Shown here: one piece after another, positions 27,864 through 36,935 of the stretch
Position numbering within the stretch: the first letter of the stretch is position 1
Layout of the letters: each line of letters begins with the position of its first letter
DNA from: JBBEBE01 sp040882505
GTDB taxonomy: Bacteria; Bacteroidota; Rhodothermia; Balneolales; Balneolaceae
NCBI GenBank assembly: GCA_040882505.1
Contig: JBBEBE010000013.1
Span: 62,001 to 126,000, forward strand
DNA: 64,000 bases
Reading direction: 5' to 3'
Made by a program: the position numbers and the translations under genes
The notes under the pieces: generated by a model
Told to the model about the DNA's origin: nothing
Databases searched by the model: none
The model's input: the letters and a program-made list of their open reading frames with translations, nothing else

Positions 27864-29048
27864 CTACATAACAATGAGTTGACCCCGTAATGAGCCCGCT
27901 CGATCCAGGGCTTGAAAAATCGATATGATATCCCGGGGTGTAAGACCGAGTTGACTCAAGGAACCAGCCAACTGCTGGACCGTTGTTTCCGGCTCCAGCA
28001 CCAGAGTTTGAGCCGCACTCTCACTCACAGCCACTTCCGGCACAGGCACCACCACGGTCTCCCCTTGACCAAACGGATTGGGTTGGCTCACAAAAGGCCG
28101 GACCTGAGTACGGACTTGAACACTTCCATGAGAAATCATGGCATCGTCAACGAGAACCTCCCCGCCGGCTACGATGGTCCCGGTTCGTTCGTTGATGACC
28201 ACACGTGCCGGTGAATCGACGTCAATCTCCTCTTCCAAGAGCATACTGGTAAACAGCGTTCTGTTCTCCGGGACTTGCGCATTTCCAGGCCACTCGACCT
28301 CTACCCGACCAGCATGGGTAACCGTGGCGATCTCTTCTCCAAACCGGGTATTGATGGCCTCGACGATGCGACGGGCATTGGTGTAATTGGGTTGGCGAAG
28401 ATGAAGCCCGAGTGGGACGTCCCCGTCAAGCTCATACGGCAGATTGGACTGGACAACTCCACCTCCGGGAATGGTTCCCGTCAATGTTTGATTTCGGGAC
28501 ACTCGCGCACCCGGGATTTCAGCCGTAATTCCACCCACGACCAGAGGGCCCTGTGCCCGGGCCAAAATCTCCTCGTTCTGTGGGTCCATCAGTGGTGTCT
28601 GCAACAGAACCCCTCCCTGCAGACTACTTGCGTCACCGATTGAAGAGATCGTCACATCAATCTCGCTTCCTCGTCCGTGATACGGACTCACACTGGCCGT
28701 CACCATCACTGCTGCCACATTGCGTGTCCGCAGCATCTCTCCATCTACCCGAATCCCGAAATTCTCGAGCATATTGGCAATTGATTGGACAGTGAACGTT
28801 GCGCCCCGCCGACTTACGGTCCGGTCGCCGGTTCGATCCAGTCCGGTCACCAATCCATACCCAATCAGCTCGTTCCGGTCGGTATCCTCAATCTGAACGA
28901 GATCAGAGATTCGGGTCTGTGCATCGGCCGGCCGGGGCAGAAGAACCCAGACGAGAAGAATCATCCAAAAAACACCTTGAACCGTGCATTCCGTCCGACT
29001 TCCCACACCCATCCAACCGGCTATCCACTCTGTTGTGCAACGTCTCAT
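27864..29048 (-). CDS. flgI: Flagellar P-ring protein FlgI
   Basis: 394 residues. Builds the periplasmic P ring around the rod. The signal region is VFWMILLVWVLLPRPADAQT with probable cleavage after ADA; the mature protein starts with RISDLVQIE and includes NELIGYGLVTGLDRTGD and PLVVGGITAEI. The start at 29048 gives an unusually long pre-signal stretch, so a start further in is possible. Lies 9 bases after flgH. Presence of FlgI and FlgH shows a Gram-negative envelope. Confidence 0.94.
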   Translation of the reverse strand: MRRCTTEWIAGWMGVGSRTECTVQGVFWMILLVWVLLPRPADAQTRISDLVQIEDTDRNELIGYGLVTGLDRTGDRTVSRRGATFTVQSIANMLENFGIRVDGEMLRTRNVAAVMVTASVSPYHGRGSEIDVTISSIGDASSLQGGVLLQTPLMDPQNEEILARAQGPLVVGGITAEIPGARVSRNQTLTGTIPGGGVVQSNLPYELDGDVPLGLHLRQPNYTNARRIVEAINTRFGEEIATVTHAGRVEVEWPGNAQVPENRTLFTSMLLEEEIDVDSPARVVINERTGTIVAGGEVLVDDAMISHGSVQVRTQVRPFVSQPNPFGQGETVVVPVPEVAVSESAAQTLVLEPETTVQQLAGSLSQLGLTPRDIISIFQALDRAGSLRGQLIVM

Positions 29049-29057
29049 GGATTCACA

Positions 29058-29693
29058 CTATTGAAGTTCCCGTGACAAGATCGCGCCACCCAACAGTAGC
29101 CCGACTCCGGTAAAAACCACTTTCCGAATGACTCCTTTCCGCTGCTTTACCTGATCCAGGTCCTCCTGCTTGTGGTATCGAATCGTTGCATTGGCGACTC
29201 GCCAGGAGAGCACCTCGTTTTGATCATTGACATCATTTGGCCGAACCACTCCACTCAACTCCATTGTGTGCTTCTCCCCATTGATTTCAGTCATTCGGCT
29301 ACCCTCCACAGTCAAATCTCCCCGCGGATTCACCTCGACAACCTGGACACTCAAACTCCCTTCAAGTAGCTGCCGCTGATTGGAAAGATTGCGTTCGTCC
29401 GCTCCGTAATCGACCGACGCATCGGCACCAAACGTCGGTTCAAACGGTAGAAAATTTCCGGATACCGACCCGGAAGTCGCTCCTTCCGATTGAGTCGAAC
29501 GTCTTGAATCACTGGTCGTACTTCCCGATATATTTTCCGAAAGGATGACGGTAATCACGTCTCCCACTTCATTTGCTTTCACATCCTGATAGAGGGATTG
29601 CTGTGCCTGCACGTCAGACGGCACAATCAGTCCCGCCAGCAGAAAACCGGTAATCCACCCATAGGCCGCGATTTGTTGACTTCCATCGTTCAT
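29058..29693 (-). CDS. flgH: Flagellar L-ring protein FlgH (no lipobox)
   Basis: About 211 residues. The outer-membrane ring around the rod. Conserved FlgH block: VGDVITVILSENISGS; C-terminal part contains LEGSLSVQVVEVNPRGDLTV and LSGVVRPNDVN. Start taken at ATG 29693, which overlaps the flgA stop (ATGA) after GGGAGAGG; 29708 is the alternative. The signal peptide ends AGLIVPSDVQAQQ and contains no Cys, so the N-terminal lipidation normal for FlgH is not possible here. Confidence 0.93.
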   Translation of the reverse strand: MNDGSQQIAAYGWITGFLLAGLIVPSDVQAQQSLYQDVKANEVGDVITVILSENISGSTTSDSRRSTQSEGATSGSVSGNFLPFEPTFGADASVDYGADERNLSNQRQLLEGSLSVQVVEVNPRGDLTVEGSRMTEINGEKHTMELSGVVRPNDVNDQNEVLSWRVANATIRYHKQEDLDQVKQRKGVIRKVVFTGVGLLLGGAILSRELQ

Positions 29694-30391
29694 TGTGTCC
29701 TCTCCCAACGTAGTGTTTGTGAATCCCGGACGACCGCACGATAGCGTTTACGCGTCTCCCGGCTATAGAAACCAATGACATCTCCAATCGCTCCACGTTC
29801 GCGAGCCTCACCATCCACAATGATCTCCAGACCTTCTCTCCGGTAAATCATCCGAACCTGATCCCCTGCCTCCACGATCGGGTCATTCATGACATCCGTT
29901 TCCAGAAACGGTTGTCCCGGCATGTGTACGGACCGGACCGTTTTCCCGACCAACTCGTCAGCGGAATTTGACAATCGATTCTCCAGTCGCGCCACAGCCA
30001 CCCAAGATCGCTCAAGATCATCCGGAGTGATGGCTTCACCTGCTTCCAATCGCTGACGGGCAACCGGCAGGAGTTCCTCGAGTTCCAGCGCAAATCGGGC
30101 CTGAAATGACACGCGTTCTCCACGACTCTCGGCCACCACATCCACAGTGGCATACCGGTCGATCGGACGAACAAGCGCAAGACTTTTCAGTTGCGTCGGA
30201 TTCAACCGAAGCAACTGCCCCGGGATCCATCTCGGAGAGAGTTCAAATCGAATCTCCCGTCCCGACAGGCTCTCTTCCAGTAGTTCACTCACTCGTTCGA
30301 TGAGTACCTCCTGCATGGCAGGGCGATCCGGTTCGGCCCGAACAGGTTCGACAAGACCTGAAATGATCATCAAAAGCATCCACATCATCAC
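29690..30391 (-). CDS. flgA: P-ring assembly chaperone FlgA
   Basis: 233 residues. Periplasmic chaperone for FlgI polymerisation. Short N-terminal signal (WMLLMIISGLVEPVRA), then a beta-rich region and the SAF domain (RLEAGEAITPDDLERSWVAV, RSVHMPGQPFLETDV), ending VDGEARERGAIGDVIGFYSR. ATGA overlap with flgH; 4 bases after flgG. Confidence 0.9.
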   Translation of the reverse strand: MMMWMLLMIISGLVEPVRAEPDRPAMQEVLIERVSELLEESLSGREIRFELSPRWIPGQLLRLNPTQLKSLALVRPIDRYATVDVVAESRGERVSFQARFALELEELLPVARQRLEAGEAITPDDLERSWVAVARLENRLSNSADELVGKTVRSVHMPGQPFLETDVMNDPIVEAGDQVRMIYRREGLEIIVDGEARERGAIGDVIGFYSRETRKRYRAVVRDSQTLRWERTQ

Positions 30392-30395
30392 AAGG

Positions 30396-31190
30396 TTATC
30401 GTTTGATTCCGTTGGTCATCGACATCATGTCTTCGGCAGTCTGAACCATTTTGGAATTGGTCTCGTAGGCACGTTGTGCCTCGATCAGACGAACCATTTC
30501 GGTCACGATATCGACATTGGATCCTTCCAGATACCCTTGACGGACTTGTCCGAAACCATCCATGCCCGGAGTACTGTAGAAAGGAATTCCGGAAGATTCC
30601 GTCTCGGCAAACAGATTGTCACCCATGGCTTCCAAACCTCCGGGATTCACAAACTTTGCCAATTCAATCTGACCCAAATCCACCGTCTGGTTGTCCCCAG
30701 CCATGAGTGCGGTTACCATTCCGTCCTGTGACACCTCTACGGCAACGGCATCCGGGGGTACTTCAATATAGTCTGCGAGTGGCAACCCGGAGTTGTTCAC
30801 CAACAGACCCGAGGCATCCTGGCTAAAGTTTCCGTCCCGGGTATAGGCCACAGACCCGTCAGGCATCTCGATCTGAAAGAATCCACTACCCTGGATGGCC
30901 AAATCGAGTGCATTTCCGGTCTCTTGTGCAGCTCCTTGTGTGAAGTTTCGGATGGTTGAGACCGCTTGAGCTCCATGACCAATCTGAAGAGATGGAGCAT
31001 CGTTGTTCACCTGACTGGCAGACGCCCCGCGACGGGAGGTGGCAATCGTCTCGTAGAAGAGGTCCTGAAACGCGATCGTACTCTTCTTGTATCCGGTTGT
31101 GCCGACGTTGGCCAGGTTGTTTGCGATATTATCGACCGACTTTTGTTGGGCACTCATTCCCAAGGCAGCTGTACTCAATGCTCTGAACAT
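30396..31190 (-). CDS. flgG: Distal rod protein FlgG
   Basis: 264 residues, the normal length. N-terminus FRALSTAALGMSAQQKSVDN with NLANVGTTGYKKSTIAFQDL; centre GSGFFQIEMPDGSVAYTRDG; C-terminus VRLIEAQRAYETNSKMVQTA. Forms the distal rod beneath the hook. Separated from flgF by about 110 bases on the same strand. Confidence 0.95.
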   Translation of the reverse strand: MFRALSTAALGMSAQQKSVDNIANNLANVGTTGYKKSTIAFQDLFYETIATSRRGASASQVNNDAPSLQIGHGAQAVSTIRNFTQGAAQETGNALDLAIQGSGFFQIEMPDGSVAYTRDGNFSQDASGLLVNNSGLPLADYIEVPPDAVAVEVSQDGMVTALMAGDNQTVDLGQIELAKFVNPGGLEAMGDNLFAETESSGIPFYSTPGMDGFGQVRQGYLEGSNVDIVTEMVRLIEAQRAYETNSKMVQTAEDMMSMTNGIKR

Positions 31191-31298
31191 GTGAATCCGA
31201 TTTGGTTATTGATTGTGGCAGACATCCTGCTGCCGTTTTTCATTCGATTTCGACACGATCCATTTCAGTGAATCGAGACGTGGGGATGAACCTGCGGG

Positions 31299-32045
31299 TC
31301 AGAATCGACCAAGAGACTGATTCGCCTGGCCCAACATTTCATCGGAACTTTGCAGGGCCCGCTGTTGTGCTTCAAACAGCTGCATGGTCTTCATCATGGC
31401 AACCATCTCCTGGAGCGGCTCTACATTGGCTTTCTCTACATATCCTTGATGAATACGGGATTCTCCATCTGCATTCTCCCACTCGAAATTGGCCCGATCG
31501 GATCGGAAATATCCGCGGCCCTGTCGCTCCAGACTGGACGGATCCTCTACTCGTGCCAATTGAAGCCGCCCTTGAATCTCGTCATCGATGCGAAGAGTCC
31601 CGTCTGCTGCAATTTCGAGGATCCCTGCTCTGCCACTCTCTTCCAGCCCGTGAAAAACCTCCGGGATCTGGACAGGTCCGTCGGTTCCTACGACCTTTCC
31701 TCCGCGACCATCCACCAACTCCCCGTCCGGATTCAGATGGAACCGTCCATCCCGGGTCAACAGCCTCTGCCCGTCTTGATCAATCACGAAAAACCCCTCT
31801 CCGTCGATTCCCAAATCCAGAGGATTTCCAGTCGATTCAAGCACACCTTGCGTCATTTGAACCGTGGTTCGTCCGGCCGGTCGGTCTACGGGAACTCCAT
31901 TCTCCATCTCTGTAGCCAACTCCTGAATGAATCGACTTCCCTTGAAACCGGGCGTCTGCAGGTTGGCCAGATTGTCGGCTGTCACTTCCTGAGCCCGGGA
32001 CAGCATCTGCATCGCTTGTATGTGGGATTCAAATCGATCGATCAT
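31299..32045 (-). CDS. flgF: Proximal rod protein FlgF
   Basis: 248 residues of the FlgF/FlgG family: SHIQAMQMLSRAQEVTADNL with NLQTPGFKGSRF, DGEGFFVIDQDGQRLLTRDG, and C-terminal LQEMVAMMKTMQLFEAQQRA. First gene of the nine-gene flgF-flgG-flgA-flgH-flgI-flgJ-flgN-flgK-flgL block. Name given by order before flgG and by the lower similarity to FlgG. Confidence 0.85.
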   Translation of the reverse strand: MIDRFESHIQAMQMLSRAQEVTADNLANLQTPGFKGSRFIQELATEMENGVPVDRPAGRTTVQMTQGVLESTGNPLDLGIDGEGFFVIDQDGQRLLTRDGRFHLNPDGELVDGRGGKVVGTDGPVQIPEVFHGLEESGRAGILEIAADGTLRIDDEIQGRLQLARVEDPSSLERQGRGYFRSDRANFEWENADGESRIHQGYVEKANVEPLQEMVAMMKTMQLFEAQQRALQSSDEMLGQANQSLGRF

Positions 32046-32114
32046 TCTGCAGAAATATTTTTACGGTTCCCGGGGTCTCTCCATCCGGACGTTCACCCCA
32101 ACGGGAGACCATCG

Positions 32115-32130
32115 TTCAAAATCTGTGCCA
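32115..32130 (-). promoter_or_regulatory. Sigma-54-like site upstream of flgF
   Basis: Minus strand TGGCAC-AGATT-TTGAA: a perfect -24 element and a -12 element with TTGA rather than TTGC. It lies 70 bases before the flgF start and points into the flgF operon. The change at the usually invariant C lowers confidence. Confidence 0.4.
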
Positions 32131-32270
32131 CCCCGACTGACCTCGCCCACTTGTCGCTTGTTGCCGGTGCGTTCGAACAGGAGGGAAAAGTTTTCCCCGA
32201 AGTTGGAGGAAATCTCCATGATCAAAAGCGAATCTCCTCTGAATGCTCCATTTCCGGGGGTACGCGCATC

Positions 32271-32286
32271 TGGTACCGTATTTGAT
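32271..32286 (+). promoter_or_regulatory. Sigma-54-like site upstream of flhB
   Basis: TGGTAC-CGTAT-TTGAT, with GG and GA twelve bases apart. Transcription would begin near 32297, only 4 bases before the flhB ATG. Same TTGA variation of the -12 element as the divergent flgF site. Confidence 0.3.
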
Positions 32287-32300
32287 CTTCTCCCCGTGTC

Positions 32301-33371
32301 ATGTCAGATAAAAATCAGGATCAGGAAAAGACGGAAGAGCCCACACTGCGCAAACTCGAAGAGGCGCGGAAACAGGGGAATGTGAGCCTCAGCAAGGAGG
32401 TCTCCTCCGTTGTTCTCATGTCGGTTTCTGTCTTGGTACTGGTCTGGACCGGCTCATCTGTCTATAACAGAACCGAATCGCTCATGTCCCTCTTCTTCCA
32501 GGATGCTGCAATCCCATTGGAGGACCAGGAACAGGTCATTGAGGTTTTGGAGAGCGCCCTGATGATCGGAATGGAGATGATGATGCCGCTTATGATCGTT
32601 CTGATGATGACGGCTCTGATTGTAAATCTCGCTCAAACCAAAGGCTCCTTTTCCATGAAAACCATGGAGCCGAAAATGAGCAAAATAAGTCCTGCAAGTG
32701 GATTGAAGCGGATATTCTCTTCCAAAGGAGCCGCCGAACTGGTCAAAGGGTTTCTTAAACTGGTCATTGTCGCCGTGGTCATCTACTTCACTCTGAGAAG
32801 CGACATCAATGAGTTCCTCTCGTATGTCCTGCTACCCATTGACCAGTCATTGCCACAGGCAGGATCCTATATCCTGAGCTTTTTGACTCAGATCTTGAGC
32901 GCCCTCTTCCTTCTGTCGGTAGCCGATGCAATCTACCAACGCTATCAACACCGGAAGGATCTTCGCATGAGCAAACAGGAGGTCAAGGACGAATTCAAAA
33001 ACACGGAAGGGGATCCGAAAGTCAAAAGTCAGCGGAAACAGTTTGGTCTCTCCTTGCGACAGAAAAAGCGACTGGATCACGCCGTTCTCGCTTCCGATGT
33101 GGTGGTCACCAATCCAACCCACTATGCCGTAGCCCTGAAATATGATTCGGATCAAAACGATGCTCCGGTCGTGATGGCCAAAGGGAAACGGCTCAAAGCG
33201 CTCCGAATCAAAGAGCTCGCCCGAGAATACGAAATCCCGATGGTGGAGAATCGCCCGATTGCCCAAGCCTTGTTCGCGTCTGCCAGGGAGGATGAAGCGA
33301 TCCCGGCAGATCTCTACAAGGCCGTTGCCGAAATCCTTGCCTATGTCTACAAAATGAAGAATCCATCGTAA
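32301..33371 (+). CDS. flhB: Flagellar export apparatus protein FlhB
   Basis: 356 residues. The switch protein of type III export. N-terminus DKNQDQEKTEEPTLRKLEEA with four transmembrane segments, then the cytoplasmic domain with the autocleavage motif NPTH at 271-274 in VVTNPTHYAVALKYD. It begins the flhBAFG-fliA operon. The ATG has no Shine-Dalgarno; the preceding bases are CTTCTCCCCGTGTC. Confidence 0.95.
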   Translation: MSDKNQDQEKTEEPTLRKLEEARKQGNVSLSKEVSSVVLMSVSVLVLVWTGSSVYNRTESLMSLFFQDAAIPLEDQEQVIEVLESALMIGMEMMMPLMIVLMMTALIVNLAQTKGSFSMKTMEPKMSKISPASGLKRIFSSKGAAELVKGFLKLVIVAVVIYFTLRSDINEFLSYVLLPIDQSLPQAGSYILSFLTQILSALFLLSVADAIYQRYQHRKDLRMSKQEVKDEFKNTEGDPKVKSQRKQFGLSLRQKKRLDHAVLASDVVVTNPTHYAVALKYDSDQNDAPVVMAKGKRLKALRIKELAREYEIPMVENRPIAQALFASAREDEAIPADLYKAVAEILAYVYKMKNPS

Positions 33372-33381
33372 AATCGATCCC

Positions 33382-35490
33382 ATGCCCCCACTGAAACTTG
33401 ATTTCGACCTGTTCCGGTCAACCTTCTTCAGGACCGATGTACTCATCTCCTCGAGTATCATCCTGATCCTGATGATCATGATCTTTCCGTTTCCGGCCGT
33501 TGTGATGGACTTCTTTCTGGCGATCAATATTTCACTCTCACTGATCGTATTGCTGGTCGCTTTCTATACCCTGAAACCTTTGCAGTTCGCTGTATTCCCG
33601 GGTATGCTCCTGCTGCTTACCCTGTTTCGACTTGCCTTGAATGTGGGCACCACTCGCCTGATCCTGAGTGAGGGGTATGCCGGATCGATTATTGAATCCT
33701 TTGGCGGATTCATCGTTCAGGGAAATTTTGTCATCGGGATCATCATCTTTTCCGTTCTTGTCATTATCAACTTTGTTGTGATCACAAAAGGGGCGACTCG
33801 AATCGCAGAGGTGGCTGCCCGTTTCACACTCGATGCCATGCCGGGGAAGCAGATGTCCATTGATGCCGACCTGAGCGCCGGACTCATAAGCGACGAGGAG
33901 GCGAAAGCCCGGAGAGAGGAGATCTCCAGAGAGGCCGACTTCTACGGTGCCATGGACGGAGCCAGTAAATTTGTACGAGGGGATGTGATTGCCGGGCTTC
34001 TTATTACATTCATCAATATCATTGCCGGGCTCATCATCGGAACGATACAGCAGGGCATGAACATGCTGGAAGCCGTTCAACTCTACACCCTGCTTACAAT
34101 CGGGGATGGATTGGTCTCCCAAATTCCGTCCCTTCTCATCTCCACTGCCGCGGGGATCATCGTTTCACGAGCCGCCTCCGAAGGAAATCTGAGTGACGAG
34201 CTTACCAGTCAACTTACAGGAGACCCGAAAACAGTCGTAATTGGCGCCTTCTTCGTCTTGCTTATCGGCTTGCTGCCAGGAATTCCGATTCTCCCGTTCT
34301 TTTCCATCGGCGGGATCTTTCTATTTATCGCCTGGCATACCTGGAAAAAGAATGAATCGGAGTTGGAAAGTGAGCGACTCATCGAACAGAAACAGCAGCA
34401 GGCCGACAACAAGGAGGAGCGGGTCGAAGACTATCTGCTGGTCGATACGCTGGAACTGGAGATCGGCTACAGCTTGATCCCGATGGTGGAGCCCTCTCGG
34501 GGGGGCGACCTTCTCGACCGCATGACGTCACTCCGAAAACAGTTGGCAGCCGAACTCGGTATCATCATCCCCTCTATCCGAATCCGCGACAACGTTCAGC
34601 TCGACACCAATCAGTATGTGATCAAACTTCGCGGAAATGTACAGGGGCAGGGAGAGGTGATCCCCGGCTACTACCTGACACTTCTCCCATCGGATTTCAA
34701 ACCTGAAATTCAGGGGATCGAAACCAAGGACCCTACATTCGGAATGGATGCCCTCTGGGTAAGTGGAAATAATCGTCCGGCAGCGGAAAAGTATGGCCTC
34801 TCCGTCATTGACACCGGGGCTGTGATTACGACTCATTTGATGGAGGTTCTCAAAAAATCGGCGCACAAATTAATGGACCGTCAGATGGTCAAACGGCTCA
34901 TCGACAACGTCAAAGAACATACCCCTGCACTGGTGGAGGAGCTTGTCCCCGACGGCATGAGTCACGGCGAAATTCAGAGCGTTCTAAAACGACTTTTGCG
35001 TGAGCGGATTCCAATCAAGGATTTAATCACAATTTTGGAGACCCTTGCGGATCACTGCAAGACAACACAGAATCTGGATGTCTTGACAGAGTACTGCCGT
35101 GCTGCCCTCTCGGAGACCATCACAAGGCAGTTTCTCACTGACGAGAAAAAACTGGTTGTCGTCATGATGGACGCTTCTCTTGAATCCCGTTTGATGGGAC
35201 AAGCCAAACAGGGATCCCTCAATGCCAACACACTTGGCTTCTCCCCGCAACAGGTCGAAACCCTTTATCGCCAATCGGCCGAACTTTTTGACCGAATGAT
35301 TCGGCAAGGCTACGACCCGATCCTTCTTACATCTCCAGTTCTTCGTCATACGCTCTACGAATTTTTGGCACCAATTTTGCCAGACATCCATGTACTCTCA
35401 TACAATGACATCAGTCCGGATGTACAGTTTTCCACATTCGACAGACTGAGTATAGAGCACGCTCAACTTGAAGAAGCGAACGTGACATGA
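33382..35490 (+). CDS. flhA: Flagellar export gate protein FlhA
   Basis: 702 residues. Eight transmembrane segments in the N-terminal half, the FHIPEP-region blocks TLFRLALNVGTTRLIL, DAMPGKQMSIDADLSAGLI and DGASKFVRGDVIAGLLI, and a C-terminal cytoplasmic ring domain. It forms the nonameric export gate that receives chaperone-substrate complexes. Its stop overlaps the flhF start as ATGA. Confidence 0.97.
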   Translation: MPPLKLDFDLFRSTFFRTDVLISSSIILILMIMIFPFPAVVMDFFLAINISLSLIVLLVAFYTLKPLQFAVFPGMLLLLTLFRLALNVGTTRLILSEGYAGSIIESFGGFIVQGNFVIGIIIFSVLVIINFVVITKGATRIAEVAARFTLDAMPGKQMSIDADLSAGLISDEEAKARREEISREADFYGAMDGASKFVRGDVIAGLLITFINIIAGLIIGTIQQGMNMLEAVQLYTLLTIGDGLVSQIPSLLISTAAGIIVSRAASEGNLSDELTSQLTGDPKTVVIGAFFVLLIGLLPGIPILPFFSIGGIFLFIAWHTWKKNESELESERLIEQKQQQADNKEERVEDYLLVDTLELEIGYSLIPMVEPSRGGDLLDRMTSLRKQLAAELGIIIPSIRIRDNVQLDTNQYVIKLRGNVQGQGEVIPGYYLTLLPSDFKPEIQGIETKDPTFGMDALWVSGNNRPAAEKYGLSVIDTGAVITTHLMEVLKKSAHKLMDRQMVKRLIDNVKEHTPALVEELVPDGMSHGEIQSVLKRLLRERIPIKDLITILETLADHCKTTQNLDVLTEYCRAALSETITRQFLTDEKKLVVVMMDASLESRLMGQAKQGSLNANTLGFSPQQVETLYRQSAELFDRMIRQGYDPILLTSPVLRHTLYEFLAPILPDIHVLSYNDISPDVQFSTFDRLSIEHAQLEEANVT

Positions 35491-36935
35491 TTCTGAAAAA
35501 ATTCTCGGCACCCACCCTGGAGGCGGCCAAGGCAGAAGCCAAAGAGGTCTATGGGGAGGATTTTGTCCTTCTTGAGAGTGACCCGTCCTCCCTGAATGGA
35601 GATGCACAGATCACGGTCATTGTGGACCAAAGAAAAGAAACATCGGTTGCCGGCAACCACCGACATGAAGAGCCGCTGGTCGTCATAAGGCCGACACCGG
35701 TTCAGGGTGCTTCCCCCGGGAGAAGACGATCCCCACTCGAATCGGTTCGGTTGTTTGCACGTGCGCAGGAGAACGGGAATATGGAGAGCCGGGACCCGGA
35801 ACCCGTTGTGACGACATCTTACAATCGTTCCATGGCTCGTCCAGGATCACCCGGACTTCGAACATCTCTCCGTAAAAATGGTCATAAAGCGGGGCAACCG
35901 TTATCGTCGGACACGCCGGAACCATCAAAGCCAGAGGTTGATCCGAATCCCGAACCAAGGGATTCCCTGACTCAGGAGCTTGTTGGGGACCGACCCCGAT
36001 CCAACCCATTGGTTCAATCGGATCGACCCCGACAAAATCCGGTCCGGGAAGACCGGCAGCATCGCCGGGAGCTCGAAGCGGTACATTATCGGTTCGATCA
36101 GATTGAATCGATTCTCAATAGCTCGATTCTGGCAGCCAATCTGGAATATCTTGCTCACCCTTCGTTCCAACAACTGGTCAAGGTGGGGGTGCATCCGACG
36201 GTCATTTCCGGCTGGTTTTCCTCCATCCTGCAGAAAGGCATTGATCCCTACAACAACGGGCGAACCTTTATGCATGAATTGGCAACCATTCTTCGTACAA
36301 CCTTGTCACGCCAATCTGAAACTCCGACCCGGCCGTTTCTTCTCTTTACGGGTCCTTCCGGTGGAGGGAAAACGGCACTGATTCAAAAACTGGCTCTTCA
36401 CCCGGATTTTATGGGAAAGCAGTCGGTTGCCGTGGTGAGTGTCATGACGACGGGAGACACCCCTTACTACACGGTCCTGAATCCCTTCTGCCGGGACTGC
36501 GACATCCCGTACTACGAGGTGACTCCGGAGGAGAATCTCGCTTCTTATAAGGAGGAGTGGTCGACATATGATCATGTACTGATTGACACCCCGTCTCTCC
36601 AGGTTCAACAACCGGAAAGTTTCAGGGGTTTTCGCGATCAACGAAAGTGGCTATCGGAATGCGGGCCCATGGAGGTCCATTATGTGGTCAATGCGGCCAG
36701 TCAGTCTCTCTATTTTCAGGGAGAGACACCTTCCAGCCACCCGGTTCGACCCGATTATCTGGATATCACTCATTTGGACGAGGTGGTAAAATGGGGACAC
36801 TTGATCCCGATGTTCCAGAAGCTGGAGATACCAACCCGTTATGTAACGGCCGGAGTCGATATTCCGGAGAGTCTCATGCGGTTTGATCCAGCCTGGTTTA
36901 CACGACAGCTGCTCAAGAAGGAGTCGACGATATGA
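35487..36935 (+). CDS. flhF: FlhF-like SRP GTPase, divergent
   Basis: 482 residues. N-terminal FlhF-type segment (MILKKFSAPTLEAAKAEAKE), a long Pro/Ser/Arg-rich linker (about 60-210), helical N domain, then the GTPase domain with P-loop GPSGGGKT at 289-296. The G3 region is DTPSLQ instead of DTAGR, and the G4-like region is DITHLDEVVKWG instead of TKxDE. It would be expected to place flagella at the pole, but the changed motifs leave its GTPase activity in question. Coupled to flhG by ATGA. Confidence 0.85.
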   Translation: MILKKFSAPTLEAAKAEAKEVYGEDFVLLESDPSSLNGDAQITVIVDQRKETSVAGNHRHEEPLVVIRPTPVQGASPGRRRSPLESVRLFARAQENGNMESRDPEPVVTTSYNRSMARPGSPGLRTSLRKNGHKAGQPLSSDTPEPSKPEVDPNPEPRDSLTQELVGDRPRSNPLVQSDRPRQNPVREDRQHRRELEAVHYRFDQIESILNSSILAANLEYLAHPSFQQLVKVGVHPTVISGWFSSILQKGIDPYNNGRTFMHELATILRTTLSRQSETPTRPFLLFTGPSGGGKTALIQKLALHPDFMGKQSVAVVSVMTTGDTPYYTVLNPFCRDCDIPYYEVTPEENLASYKEEWSTYDHVLIDTPSLQVQQPESFRGFRDQRKWLSECGPMEVHYVVNAASQSLYFQGETPSSHPVRPDYLDITHLDEVVKWGHLIPMFQKLEIPTRYVTAGVDIPESLMRFDPAWFTRQLLKKESTI

